A DNA stretch of 64,000 bases from Allodiplogaster sudhausi (lineage: Eukaryota > Nematoda > Chromadorea > Rhabditida > Diplogasteridae). The stretch covers positions 1,047,501 through 1,111,500 of the forward strand of contig CALZFC010000017.1 in the NCBI GenBank assembly GCA_945643635.1. Direction: 5' to 3'. Of the stretch, positions 50,178-62,488 are shown in pieces. Under the pieces are notes generated by a model, which made no database searches, had not been told where the DNA came from, and saw nothing but the letters and a program-made list of their open reading frames with translations. The number at the start of each line of letters is the position of its first letter. The first letter of the stretch is position 1. A program made the position numbers and the translations under genes.

Positions 50178-53100
50178 CTATGCCCATGTCTTCTTGAGCA
50201 TCTCAAAATGCTTATCCGTCTCGACGTAACAAGTTGTGCGCGGCGATGCTGTCGCATCCAGTTTCCTGCTTCGTACGCAAGACTTTAGAATGGGCAGCCA
50301 TTGAAAGACGTCCTTTCGAAGACGTCTGAAAAATATCATTGTCATTTACATATATTGTATTTTTTGTGAAATTTTTTTTTTAATTTTTTTTTTCTTTCCT
50401 GTATTTTATACACTTGATTTTTAATATATTATGTATGTATGTATGTGTTAAAAACTTTAAACATTACTCCCTGATTCAAGGGCTAAATTATTCTCTTCAA
50501 CAACTGCTACTTGAAAGAAAAAAGGTTATTTATCATCTGTCGAGAAAAGACAACAATGTCGCATGCCTTTCTACCTCATATGCATGCGTATGAGAGAAAA
50601 AAAACGTGTTTTGAAGTGATTGTTGCAAATACGCATGTCACATGAAAGAAATTAAAGCAAATGTACTTATTGACTTGCTAACGAAAAGAAAACAAATGCG
50701 GAATCAGACCTGTGGCGGAGCATAAATAGCCATACGCAAAGGCCGCAATTAATGGTATGCATCTGCAAATATACACATTGTAAAGCCTGGGAGAACATTC
50801 AGGTAGGAAGTCTGCAATATTGTCGCCAGAGCCAGACAGAAACAAGACATGATCTCTGCTATTTTTCCCCACTCACTGGGAACTTTCTTCACCGTGATCT
50901 AATCTTAATTTGTTTTTTTACATATATATATATTCCGCAATTCAAATAAGGTCATGATTGGGCTATGAACTTGGAATGGTAAGCACATGTGTTCATATGT
51001 ATTTCGTAATTTGGCACTTACGCTGGTGAAGAAAAAGATATGGCCGTGGAAGGGCGGAGGAGGGGCGGAAGTTAGTGCCGCGTTATATACATTTATCGCG
51101 TATGTCACTCCGCCTGGAACAATTCGATAATTACAACCAATAAAAAGAGAAGATCAAAATAAAGAGTGAACTGTCATTTGCTTCGTCGGTTTCATTAAAT
51201 TATTATGCAAGTTTCTTTTTTTTTTACGATTTCAGCTTAAATCTCGTTTAAAGGTAACTCAAAATTGATTTTAAAAATAAATGAAACATTTGTATTTTCA
51301 ATACCGAGCATCGCGGCGCATTTCATGACTCCGCTCAAGAGCATGATTGCTTTGAGGCAGCGATTCAGCTGGAGGACTTCGCTCAGCTGCAAATTGGGTA
51401 CAATTTTGATGTACAAATATTGTCTAGCACAAATTGTAAGACTTGACAACAATTGTCATACAACATAGCAAATTATACAAAACTTCACTAACAGTGTAGC
51501 GTGCGTTGAGAACTGCGCCGCGCGTACTTCCGTAACGCTTTTTACCGTACCAGCCAACCGCTAGGTTTGCCTAATTATAATTGCAAGAGTAACAATCAGA
51601 TAGAATAAGCCATCAATGAAATGATCATGAGCAGTTATCATATCATTAACTGCCTAGTAAGTTAATGGACGTAAAAAAACATACAGCGATTGCTGAAATG
51701 TCAAGTATTGTGTCCGTGGCGAGCATTACAAAGAAGTTGAGCGCTGCAAGTCGAATTAAAAGGCATCAATGACGGGAGAACTTTAAAAATTTATAATCTC
51801 ATTTTAAGAATACTTATAATTTCGTATGTAAAAGTAAGTTTATGCAGTTTAAAGTATGTTTATATGTAATTATGTATAAATAAATGTATGTACGTACGAT
51901 CGAAATGCTGCGGATCCTCAGCGGCAAGCGCACCCATTCGCACGTTGAGACGACCCATTTGAACGGCAACTGCCGACTGTAAAAAGAGAGCAAAAACTCA
52001 CGACAGAGAAATTTTACTTTGTGAGAAAATCTACATTATTTTCTTAATGTAGAAGGTGATGAAAAGCTCTCCTTGTTTTATAGTATAATTTTATTATATT
52101 TATCTAATCTCTCATAATAATATTTTTTTACCAAGTGTATATTTTCCTTTTAAAGGAAGTATCCAACGAAGAAATAACTTCTTCTTTTATATTCCCATAT
52201 GATCAAGTCTGGCCTAAAAGATCGATTAGAGGTGGTCCCGCTTTATGAAAGTCAGTATTTATCCAGAAATTTGCATTTGTTTTTTGGAATACGGTAGAAA
52301 ACGTCCCTATCGATGCACCCGGTGTATGCTCAAATCCAAGCAAGGGGTGCCAACGGGTGGGAAGAAGAGGCAGTCTCTGCCCTCTTGCCCACTTAGCACC
52401 CCATTTTCAATAAGGGATGAGAGATACAGACGTTAGAGAAAAGCGAGACAATGAAAGAAGCCGAGAGAGGTTAGGTACACATACGTTTCAAATTTGAAAT
52501 TTTGTAGCGGGCGATAAAAAAGGCTCATCCAGTTGGGAGTTTAGCACAGTTTGAAACGTAATTTTATTATATACGGTATTCTTTCGTCGGATACTTCCCT
52601 TAATGTAATTTGAACTGAAGAAGCCGTACGACAACAAGGACGACGACGGCGAGCAGGAGCACGGACGCGGGCGTCGCGCGGTATCGCTCGAGCAGCTGGC
52701 ACGCGACGAAGCGTTCGGCAGCGATGAGCAGCTCCGCGAACGTCGACAGCATGTAGCCAGCCAGCATCACGGCGAAGACGTCGTCGAAGCCTCCTGAGGA
52801 ATGGAAAAAACTAATAAAAAAAATAACAGTGGCATTTTATGACATGTAAAATCCTAATCTTAAAAAAAATGCATATGTATGTATGTACTTGATGATATGT
52901 AATTAATATTTAAAATTTAAAATAGTAAATAAAAAATTTTTTTTGCAAATATTTAAAATATGAGAAATAATAATTAGCACATACTCGGAGTGGACGGTGT
53001 CAGCGGCAAGCAGGCGCGCCCATCGCTCGCCAGCCAGAAAGGGAAGGCGAGCTGAGCGCACGCGATAGCCGAGAGCGCGATCAGCCATGTCGCGAGTAAG

Positions 53101-53609
53101 ATTCTCGAAGAAGAGCAAGAAGATAAGTATTTAATAAAATATTTATTTCTCTTTAGAATACCAAAATACATATGTATGCACACAAATCAACTTACATATT
53201 ATTCAAGTCCCAATCATTTATCGCTTGCAGGAAGGCAATTACCGAAAAATTATGTGATATTTCAAATTGCCGCCTCCCTTTGCACTCGCATAGGGCAGAC
53301 GCGGCAATTCGAAACTGCGTTAAATATTTTTCGGTGATCGCCTTCTCCTTTAACTAATCCACCAATCCACCAAAGCGCAGTCTTACCATTTCATCTAATA
53401 AAAACGTGTGTTTAAATCTCCCGCCAATCGAAGAACAAGTCTACCGCGAACCTGCAGTGTAGATGCACGACACTGCTGACGCGAGCGAGTGCGACAGCGA
53501 AGATGACGATGGCGGGCAGGACGAGCGCTGGCAGCAGAAGATTCCCGACGCTTTCGAGATAGCACGCGAGCGTGCCCTCGTAGGCACGGGGAGCAGATGG
53601 CAGAGGCAT
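50178..53609 (-). CDS. Sre-like seven-transmembrane chemoreceptor, copy A
   Basis: Ten exons close in phase to 343 residues: 53452-53609, 52985-53103, 52630-52793, 51898-51976, 51685-51743, 51493-51570, 51305-51386, 51022-51113, 50710-50762, 50178-50325. Seven hydrophobic segments are visible, the first being LLLPALVLPAIVIFAVAL. The motif ERFVACQLLERY after TM3 and LNARYTLSEVLQLNRCLKA before TM6 resemble the ERxxA...Y and RYQxxEN signatures of the nematode Sra/Sre group, so I infer a chemosensory GPCR of that superfamily; assignment to Sre itself is tentative. The C-terminal tail is basic and ends in HFEMLKKTWA. A paralogue with near-identical exon structure follows at 57.2-59.9 kb on the same strand. 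Confidence 0.85.
52154..52599. mobile_element. MITE family A, copy 2, in an intron of receptor A
   Basis: Termini AGGAAGTATCCAACGAAG and the inverted CTTTCGTCGGATACTTCCC lie next to TTAA on both sides (52150-52153 and 52600-52603). It is the inverted counterpart of 35720-36170 along its length and lies in intron 3 of the receptor gene. Confidence 0.88.
53228..53349. mobile_element. MITE family B, copy 2, degraded left end
   Basis: The right terminus TTTTTCGGTGATCGCC with a TTAA at 53350-53353 matches family B at 37927-38111, and the interior shares AATTGCCG and ATTCGAA motifs. The left terminus (AAGGCAATTACCGAAAAA) is diverged and lacks a clear TTAA. It lies in intron 1 of receptor A. Confidence 0.7.
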
Positions 53610-56459
53610 TCGATGAGATGAATACGCTTCTTGGTGCCAGAAGAGAGATTCTACAGATAATTATTGAAAGATTATTAATATAGTATGATTATAATTATAA
53701 ATTAACACAGTACGAGTATAATCTTGTAGGATTATAATTCTATATTAGTATAATGTACATTGTAAGAATACATATAACTATAGAAAGATCATAATTATAC
53801 TAGTACAGTTAGAATTATTTAAACATTGGCAATATATACGACATTGGGCAACAAATCATCATCTCCTACACGCTAGTCAACAAGCAAATAAATAGAAATT
53901 ATGAATAAATCGTTAAGGTAAGAGTGGAATACGAGAAGCTATACACAAATATATTCCCGCACATTCGTACGCGCATTTACAGCTGACAATTATCTCATTT
54001 ATGAGTATAACTTACATAAATACCTCCTTAAGGAGTCCAACACCTGGTGCTTTTCCATATGAGAGAACTTATCTGTTATAAAACATTTTTCCCATGATCT
54101 TCTTTCTTCAAGAATATGCTCTTCCCACATACACATTAAATACATAGGTGAACATTAATCAGAAAATGCTATGGCAGCTGAGGATTCTTTGCATTCAATT
54201 ACGTCAACTGATATAATCCTGCATTTTTTAAAGAAAATACCAATTATAACAATTGTTGAATGGAAGATGGTAAGCAAACAGATTATTCGTTTCATCATTC
54301 CATTAGCTCACGAAAGAACTCTTCACGTAATTCATTCTTATTTTCGATCCGGTCTAAAGGCTCCATTTGGTGCGTATTACCTTTGCCTGTTTAGAAAGGA
54401 TAGATTCTAGGCTTGAATAAGTCCATGCATTATATTAGCTTAAATTCCGCCGCTCTAATAAGCGGTGACATTGCAAGTTAAGGATGCAAACAAACTGTTA
54501 ATCCTCAAAATTTAGAAACCTCGAAACCTCGCAGATTCTTATCGCTAAAATCAAACAAAGAGAACGCAAAGAAACAAAGTAAAGTGCAGATCAAAGAATT
54601 TGAGAGAGAGAAAAATAGGTGTTGTTCCCAAGGGATTTTGTTTTTGGGTTGTCTTTTCTAATTGAATAAAGCATATGTAATCTTTGCGCAAACAATGACG
54701 GGATAATCCGGTGATCCTTGATTCCTTTCGTTGCGTGCATAGCTATACATATGAACGTCTCTTAAAGAAGCCAAAATCCAATCTAAAATTCGTGCCCATT
54801 TTCCTGACCAAAGGGCCCAAAAGGCGAGAGAGCGTGTGTTTAAGAGAGACGCGACAACAAAGATCAGGAAAATGCAAGATAATTACGGTTGAGTACATTT
54901 AACGCGATCCAAATTCATTCGGCTAGTCAATGACTGTCCACTGTCTATTTGAAGCAACTCTCCAAAAAATAGTACAAATTGTAGCGGCTGCTTTGATCTC
55001 TGAAAGGTGCGGACTCAGAAAATCTGCAGCGTTTGTAGTCAGTGTTAGGCAAACCGGTGAGATACATAAATTAATTTGAATTCTTGCCATTCTCGTGTCG
55101 TTTCAAAGGAGGCAGCAGGTGAACAAGCGAAATGAGTTTCAGACATCACCTAACCACATTGCAGCAGATTGCCCTGCGTAAATAGGGTAAGGAAGGAAGT
55201 TGCTTTCAAAAAGCGAAAACAAGCCTTATACTAGTCTAGAGTAACAAACTCGAGTTATTATTAACCCGAACATTTACATTCGCGTTGAGACTGCGCACTT
55301 GCTTAAATGAACTAATTTGACTAGAACGAATGCAAGGTTTTCTAAATATTATTTAGAAGAATAATTTATTAGGTAAGTAGACTGTCAAATAGTGAAGTCA
55401 GACATCTGCTCAGTATGGGAGAAATGTCCAAAAAGGGACGTTCAATAAGATCAATTTTGAAAATGTCTTTGCCGTTCCCAAAGGGGACTCGAGAAAATAT
55501 CATGAGATGCGGTCTCCAGTCGAAGCCAAATTAATAGAATTTTTTTTTCTAAAACTAAAAACAAAAAGAAGAGGAAAACAAATCGAGCATACCTATTCAG
55601 CAATGAGTGAGGCTAGTAAAATAAGATAATAAAGGGAACATAAAATCCACTGATACAAGTTGGAGCATTGCTTGTTCTATAGTAGAGCAGAGACGAATTT
55701 AGTAAATAATACAATCAGAATTCCGCATTCCTTTCCGCCTCGGTCTATCACCAACTCAATTCAGCGCCAGGGCAGCTTCGTGACCATGTGATTATGGGTG
55801 GATATGGGTGTACGCCTTCTCAGCCTATATGCAGATTGATCTGCGGAATCATGCATGGAAAACGAAGGAACAATTGCGCACACTTTACGCGCCTCTTTCA
55901 GAGACAAAGGCGGTTGCAGGTTTGTGTTTTTTTTTTATCCCTGCATAATGTATTATATGCACATTTCTTTTATGTGTATGTATGTATGTACTGGATTTGC
56001 ATACGTGATATATGGAAGAGAACCAGGAACATCGGAGAAAAAATAAGTGTATAATCGATGACGCAATCAAATATGAAAGGAAGTATTCGACGAAAGAAAA
56101 CAGCATCTGATAAAATTGCGCTTCAAACGATGCAGAACGCGCAATTGAATGCGTGTTGATTTAGCACCCGCAAAAAAATCATATTTGAAAAGCATGTCTA
56201 TCTAAACTCTCTTAAAGGAGGCGAAAACTCAATTTTTTTGCTATAAGGATGATTCTGTGAATATGTCCGGATTGAGCTTGCGAAAGCATCAGCAAAAATT
56301 CAATTTACTAAACTAAAAGTTAGAGGAGTAATTTGCATCTGAAAAGAGTCGCCTGATCATGAGGGAAATATTAGTGATTATACAGAACTTTAAATTTAAC
56401 ATTAGTCCTCTGACCAAATTACGACCAAATAGGATTTGACGAGAATATCATGACCGAAA

Positions 56460-56590
56460 AACGTGAAATTTCGTGGTTCGGCCGTAAAATATATACCGGA
56501 ATCGTGAAATTTCGTCGTTCGGACGTAAAATATATACCGGAATCGTGAAATTTCGTCGTTCGGCCGTAAAATATATACCGGAATATTCAT
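56460..56590. repeat. Tandem repeat, about 58-bp unit, about 2.3 copies
   Basis: Units read GTGAAATTTCGTCGTTCGG followed by CGTAAAATATATACCGGAAT. Confidence 0.85.
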
Positions 56591-56869
56591 GATTTACCAA
56601 ACGGACGCAAACCGCCAATTTGAATTTACGAGAAAAGGTTTCGAAGCAAGGATCTTGGCAAATTGCCAGGATCACGTTGCCAAAATATATCGTACTATAA
56701 GATCGGCCATTTCGTGCTAGGAGTTTCCGAGTTTAAGCCTCCTTTAAGTTCTTTCATTGCCTCGCTTTTCTCTGACGTCGGTATCTCTAATCACATGAAG
56801 TTGATGCACATATGTAAAACAAGGCAAAATGAAAATTCAGAAAGAAGAAAGTGTACAAATATACATGTA

Positions 56870-56955
56870 CAGTCCCGCCCAACATTTCAGGGAGATACAT
56901 AGATTAATTAGATTAATTTAAATAATTTATGTACCTGAAATGTTGGGCGGGACTG
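56870..56955. mobile_element. Short Tc1/mariner-type MITE, 86 bp
   Basis: Perfect inverted ends CAGTCCCGCCCAACATTTCA and their reverse complement with TA on each side (56868-56869, 56956-56957); interior AT-rich and non-coding. Confidence 0.93.
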
Positions 56956-57180
56956 TATGTTTCTGACAAATGTTTGTAAGTGGTAATCGCTTTTTCCTGG
57001 GTCATGTGAATTTATTCAGTGTTGCCGACAGGACAAAATCTCGGGGATATCCAGACCACAGTGATTCATTCATACAGGCGTATGGTGTGAAAATGGAGAT
57101 TAAAACAAAAATTCTGTGCTATTGTATACATATACATAGAGCAAATTACGGTTTTTCAACGCATCCTAGATTCAACGAGG

Positions 57181-59251
57181 CTACGACCAGCTGCGCCGAA
57201 GCATCTCAAAGTGCTGATCGGCGGCCATCCCATAGCTCTTGTGAGGCGACGCGGTCGCGTTGCGGCCGTCCGTGCATCTTTTGCACGGGTAACGCAAGAA
57301 GGGCAGCCAGAGGTAGACATTCTGGCGAAGCCACCTAGAAATTGCATTATTCTTGATGCCGTTGATTTTTACATATACATATAATTTTCGTCATAGTGCA
57401 TTTTTGAACAATTATGTATATTACCAAGTCACTTTATTATTATAAATATTTCATAATCAACCTAGGCTTTTCTCTTTAGGAAAAAGCCTGTTCACAAATG
57501 GCAAAAAAAATAATTGTCGAATAAAAATAAATATTTTAATTATCAAATAAACATTCGGAAATTTTTTACCTGTGCCTAAACATGAAGAGCCACACGCATA
57601 TGCCGCAATTAATCGTTTGTACCTGAAGGTACTACTATTTTTGAGCGACAATTTCGAGTAATTTTATGATTTGATAAAAAGGATAAATTAACGGACGCTG
57701 CAAAAGTAGAAGAAGTGCGCGTGGAAAGGCGGTCGCGGCTGCGAGTGACTCGCGGCTGAGAAGACATTCGACGCGTACGTGTAGGCGCCTGTAAAAGAGG
57801 AATAAGAAAAGAACAACACAATCTTGTAATCGTTAAATGCTTATGGTTGTATTCAAAGAAAAATTATTTAGAATTTTTTTTAAATATTTAATTTAGGACC
57901 CATGTTTTGTTGTATTTATCATACAGATGAGCTTAACTTATAAATGTTTTTTTTTCTGAATAATAGACGCAAAATTGCTTAAGATAGTATAGATATATGT
58001 ATACATATGTACAAATGTACGTATTAAGATGTAGTAAGTCCAACCCAGCATTGACAAGCACTTCATAGCGCCGCTTATCAACATAATCGCTTTGAGGCAT
58101 CGGTTCAGTTGGATGACCTCGCTAAGCTAAAAGAAATCTATGAGACTCATCTAGAATCATTGATAATTAATTTATTAAAAAAAAAGTTTTTAAAAACATC
58201 GGCAATTAGCTACTGTAATATCTATTAATAAAGAAATGGAAGAAGAAAGAAAAGAAACCGTATATCTTGCGTTGAGAACAGCGCCGTGCGTATTCATGTA
58301 TCTTCTTCTTGCATACCTGCTCACAGCAAGATTCACCTGAAGTCGCGTTGTTTACTCAACAGCCTATCTCTTTCAGAAAATGACTCACAACTATCGCAGT
58401 GACGTCCAGCATAGTGTCAGATAGGAGCGTGATGACGAAATATCGTACTGAAAGACAAAGAACAAACGCATACTTGCTGAAATGTTTAAAAAATAATCAT
58501 TTAGCGTTTTTGATAGAAATAAATCAAGTTCTTCAGGAAGGTGAAATGATGCACGGCTTTCCACGCTTTCAAACAATAAGATGTTCTTTTGCTTTAAGAA
58601 AAATTTCTTTTTTAATAGGTAGTAATTGATAAAGATATATATCTAAATAGAGGTAAGCATATAACGAATAATGTTTTAATGGAAAAATTAAAATAATACA
58701 ATTTAGATTTGCAAAAAAAGATTTGCAGACAGAAGCATACGGTCAAACTGCTCGAGCGACTTCTCGGATGCCGCTGTTGCCATGTTCACGTTGAGATTTG
58801 CCATTCCATACGCGGCAGCCGTGTTCTTGTTGTTAGCTATTAAACATCTATAAAACAAAATATAGAATTTTTCGCACTGTTATAACAAATAAAAAAAACT
58901 TAAGTTTTGCTGATTCTGAGGAAGAAAGAACTATTCCGTACGACGATCAGAATGCACGTTGAGAGCACGAAAATGGACATGGGCGACGCGCGGTATCGCT
59001 CGAGCAGCTGGCACGCGACGAAACGTTCAACGGCGATGAGAAGCTCGACGAACGTCGACAGCATGTAGCCGGTCACTTGGAGCACGAAGAGGCTGTCGAA
59101 ACCGCCTGAGGCGATATGGAAGAGCTTGATTTCTGGTCAGGAAAATAGTAGTACCCGATCTACATACTTAAAATGCAAAAGTCGCTGTATTCTATCTAAA
59201 AATAAACGTGTTTAGTCTTGTGTTTAATTTTTTATATATTTTTATTAAAAG

Positions 59252-59297
<46 letters not shown>

Positions 59298-59850
59298 TAT
59301 GTATATAAATTTGTTTATTCAACGAAGTGGACAGAAATCAAAGCATCCTGACAACAAGCACACGCTATAGTTACATAAAAGCTTACTCGGACTTGACGGT
59401 GAGAGCGGCAAGCAGGCGTGGCCGTCGGTTGCGAGCCAGAGTGGAACGGCGAACTGTGCGCCGGCGATGCAGCCGAGAGCCGCGATCCAAGTAGCGAGCA
59501 ATATTCTGACGAAAAAGAAGATACAGTTTTCAAATTTTACTTCGGTAGATTTCTAATACCCTCCCTTTCTTTTATCTATTACTCTTTATCCATACAGGAA
59601 CCTTGCTATTATTGACTCTGAAATTCATTTTATGTCGGTAAATATAAAATATGAATAAAACTGATATGTATGTTTTGTTTTTCTTTAATTATTGCCTGCA
59701 ATGCAGATGAAAGAGGCTGCTGCATCGCGAGAGAGCAGCGGCGAAGAGGAGAAGCGAGGGAAGAACGAGCAGTGGCAGCAAGACGTTGGCCGCGCTCTCC
59801 AGACGGCAGGCTAGCGTGCCATGGTAGGTCGGCGGAGGTACAAGGGACAT
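57181..59850 (-). CDS. Sre-like seven-transmembrane chemoreceptor, copy B
   Basis: Ten exons (59696-59850, 59387-59505, 58932-59105, 58741-58836, 58389-58447, 58259-58336, 58045-58126, 57697-57788, 57570-57622, 57181-57334) close to 353 residues. Seven exons have exactly the lengths of receptor A. Conserved landmarks are YHGTLACRLES, ERFVACQLLERY, LNARYTLSEVIQLNRCLKA, QTINCGICVWLFM and the final HFEMLRRSWS. Intron 1 has a GC donor (CAG|GCAATA), a GC-AG intron. The exon 3 to 4 junction differs from copy A: donor and acceptor both shift, adding nine residues overall. The function is inferred as chemosensory GPCR; the ligand is unknown. Confidence 0.85.
59255..59292. repeat. (TA)n microsatellite
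   Basis: About 19 TA units in intron 2 of receptor B. Confidence 0.95.
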
Positions 59851-60703
59851 TTTGAACCTTAAATGAGCTATTACTAAACTAATGGTAAAATGAATGCATC
59901 CTGCACAAGGGAATTCGGAACATCAAGATTGAGGAAGGGAAAATGTGTCGAACTTTGGCCATTTTGGCATACATACATACTTTCTCCTGAAGCATAAGAG
60001 TTGTGAAATGCCAAAGGGAAGATTGTCTTGAGCAGACAACTGATGGCTTGCGCTTCCTTCTTATTGTTAGTAAGAGTAAAAGTAAGCGAAAACATTTAAA
60101 CATAATAAGACTTACTATGTCTACAGAGTCTAATGAAGTCGTAAGCACACGGGAGAAAAAGAATGAAGAAAATATTCTCACTGCTGTTGACATGAGAGCA
60201 TAACAAGTTGTATTTAACTATTTATGCTTTGGCGAGACCGCCTTCCCAGACCACTCTCTCTCTCTCCCACTCTCATCCAACAACAAACTGGACGTTCGAT
60301 CAATAACACTTCCCTGTGCCCATCTCACAATCGACCCGATACAACTATAAATTGTTAATTATTATTTATGCTTTGAAGAGAATCATGCAATTTTCAGTAA
60401 TGACGATTGATCCAATTGCTAGTTAACCAAGATATGTAAGTACGAGAGAAAAGAAAATCTTAAATTGAAGAAATGCCAGCCAGTAACATATATGTACATA
60501 TGTACAGATGTGCAACTCACGGATTAATTTATTAAACTGACGAAAGAATAAGTAACATTTCGGTGAAATGGCTGCTAACTAACACAAAAATGTAGTCTTG
60601 CGAAAGATGGGAACCAAGTTTGACCGTTGATAGTAAGTAGATTTGCACTGCGATGTTAGGAAAAAAAGCCATATCCATTAATACGCGCCAAATAAATACA
60701 ATT

Positions 60704-60739
<36 letters not shown>

Positions 60740-62488
60740 CTTGTTGAAACTTAAAGAGTGGGAAAAGTAGACTATCGAAAGAATGTTATCTCTTTTAATA
60801 TATAAAAAAAGCGGATCCCTCTTTTTACATACACAAAAGGGATCAAATTCATGGTTCAAGGAAGACATTTTCCACGACATGAATGAAATGAAGAAATGAA
60901 TGAAGGATTTTTGACCATCGTAGACTTTGATTTAATATCGCCAATGCTAGCCTTGAAATACGTGGAAAGTGTTGTATTAATTGATTTGAGCGAAGGGGAT
61001 TCAATTACAGAAAGTTCATGCTATATTAACATACATACATACATATGTATGTATGTATGTATGCGCATATGTACATACATACATACATAAGTGTATATAT
61101 GTATACATAGTATTTTAATAAACGTAAAATGAAATACATATATCAGGATCCTCTGTTTCGATAACGAATTCATAAATATCCTGTAGAAAGACAGTCTCCG
61201 CGAAGAAAACAAGTGTTGTAATTTCCTGCAAGGCTGCGCGCAAATAAGAAATGATGTCCACGTTGACTATCGATATTCTCCGCCTTTTGATTCACACCAT
61301 GGTTCGGGACTTACGAGCAGCTGAATAGCAGCGAAGAAGCGTATGTAAATAAAGAGAAGAAAGACAAGAAAGAAAGCAGACGGCAGATAATCCTCTCTTT
61401 ATCTTCATGCCCTCACTCCTAGGAACGCCAACAATGGAAAACGACATGAGGAATGGTGACGAAGACGTCTGCAGACTCAGGAATTCTCTTTCAAACATAC
61501 TCGGAAAGCGGAAAGATCATTGGGATCAAACATTAACATAACAATCGAGAATATTCTTCATACTTTTTATTCCCACAAAAGAACAAATAAATATATGCTT
61601 TTCCTCTAGATCTCAAACGGAACAGGGACGCTCCCGAGTGGAGCACAGATTCAGGCCTTTTTCCTATGCGTCTGCATTTCACTGCCCATAACTATACATT
61701 TATTGTCAAGCAGAACAATTCGAGCAAATTTCCTCTTCACTGGAAGTATTAACAGCGCACAATTTTTTTGACAAAAAGTCCCTCATTTGTAAGTCCTGAC
61801 TTCATAACAATGTCGACACATCAATTCTGCAAGAGTGGGTCAACTATGAGTTTAAAAGAAGTTTATTTTGCTACATAATTTAAAACAGAATATAGTGAAT
61901 CATTTTCGATTACTATGCTAGCAAATGTAGAAAATTTCATATAGAACGAATCAGAAAATTTGTAGTGTCAAATTGTGACACAAGCGCCTTATCCATTGGC
62001 AAAATTTCGAAAATTAAGTTAATTTAGTGATACGTGTGAAACTATCAAGCAAGTTTAATGGATTACTTGGCGTTAGGCTTGTACTAAAGCCAATTAGTAT
62101 TCCTGAGTTTAATGAAAGTACAGTTTTGCTTGTTTAAAAGTGCAGGAAAAAGTGATGTAGAATTCGATGAGTTTTCTTTGCTCATTTCTACTCCTTTCAT
62201 CCGCGGCTTCTCCTCTCGTTTCTCTTCTCGTCTGCTCTCTCGCTTTTATTCTTCGTGCCATGGAAAAACCAACGGAGGGTCCAGAGAAGAGAGAGGGAAC
62301 CAAGGTTCCCTTTTCGAAACGGCTGTGTTTCTAAAAGATAATCAACGATATTAATTTAAAATCAATGAAAAAGACTAGATAATAGTACTTTAAAAAGGAT
62401 ATAATAGTAAAGATATTGTTCAAATAATATGTAAAAGAAGACAAGAACTTAAAAAAAACATCTTAAAAATAAAGGAATCCTTTTTCAG
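59851..62488. other. Intergenic; no gene recognised
   Basis: AT-rich. A (TA)n tract lies at 60708-60738 and an ACAT/ATGT dyad of about 55 bp at 61030-61085. A minus-strand frame at 61292-61498 and others of similar size have no supporting splice or family signal. Confidence 0.5.

Larger units (their letters stand above)
53610..57180. other. Intergenic between the two receptor genes; repeats only
   Basis: No supported gene. A degraded family A MITE fragment lies at about 56085-56230, a three-copy tandem repeat of about 58 bp (core GTGAAATTTCGTCGTTCGG) at 56460-56590, and a small Tc1/mariner MITE at 56870-56955. A segment near 54820-54895 shares a TTTAAGAGAGACGCGACAA motif with 26665-26690. 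Confidence 0.55.
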
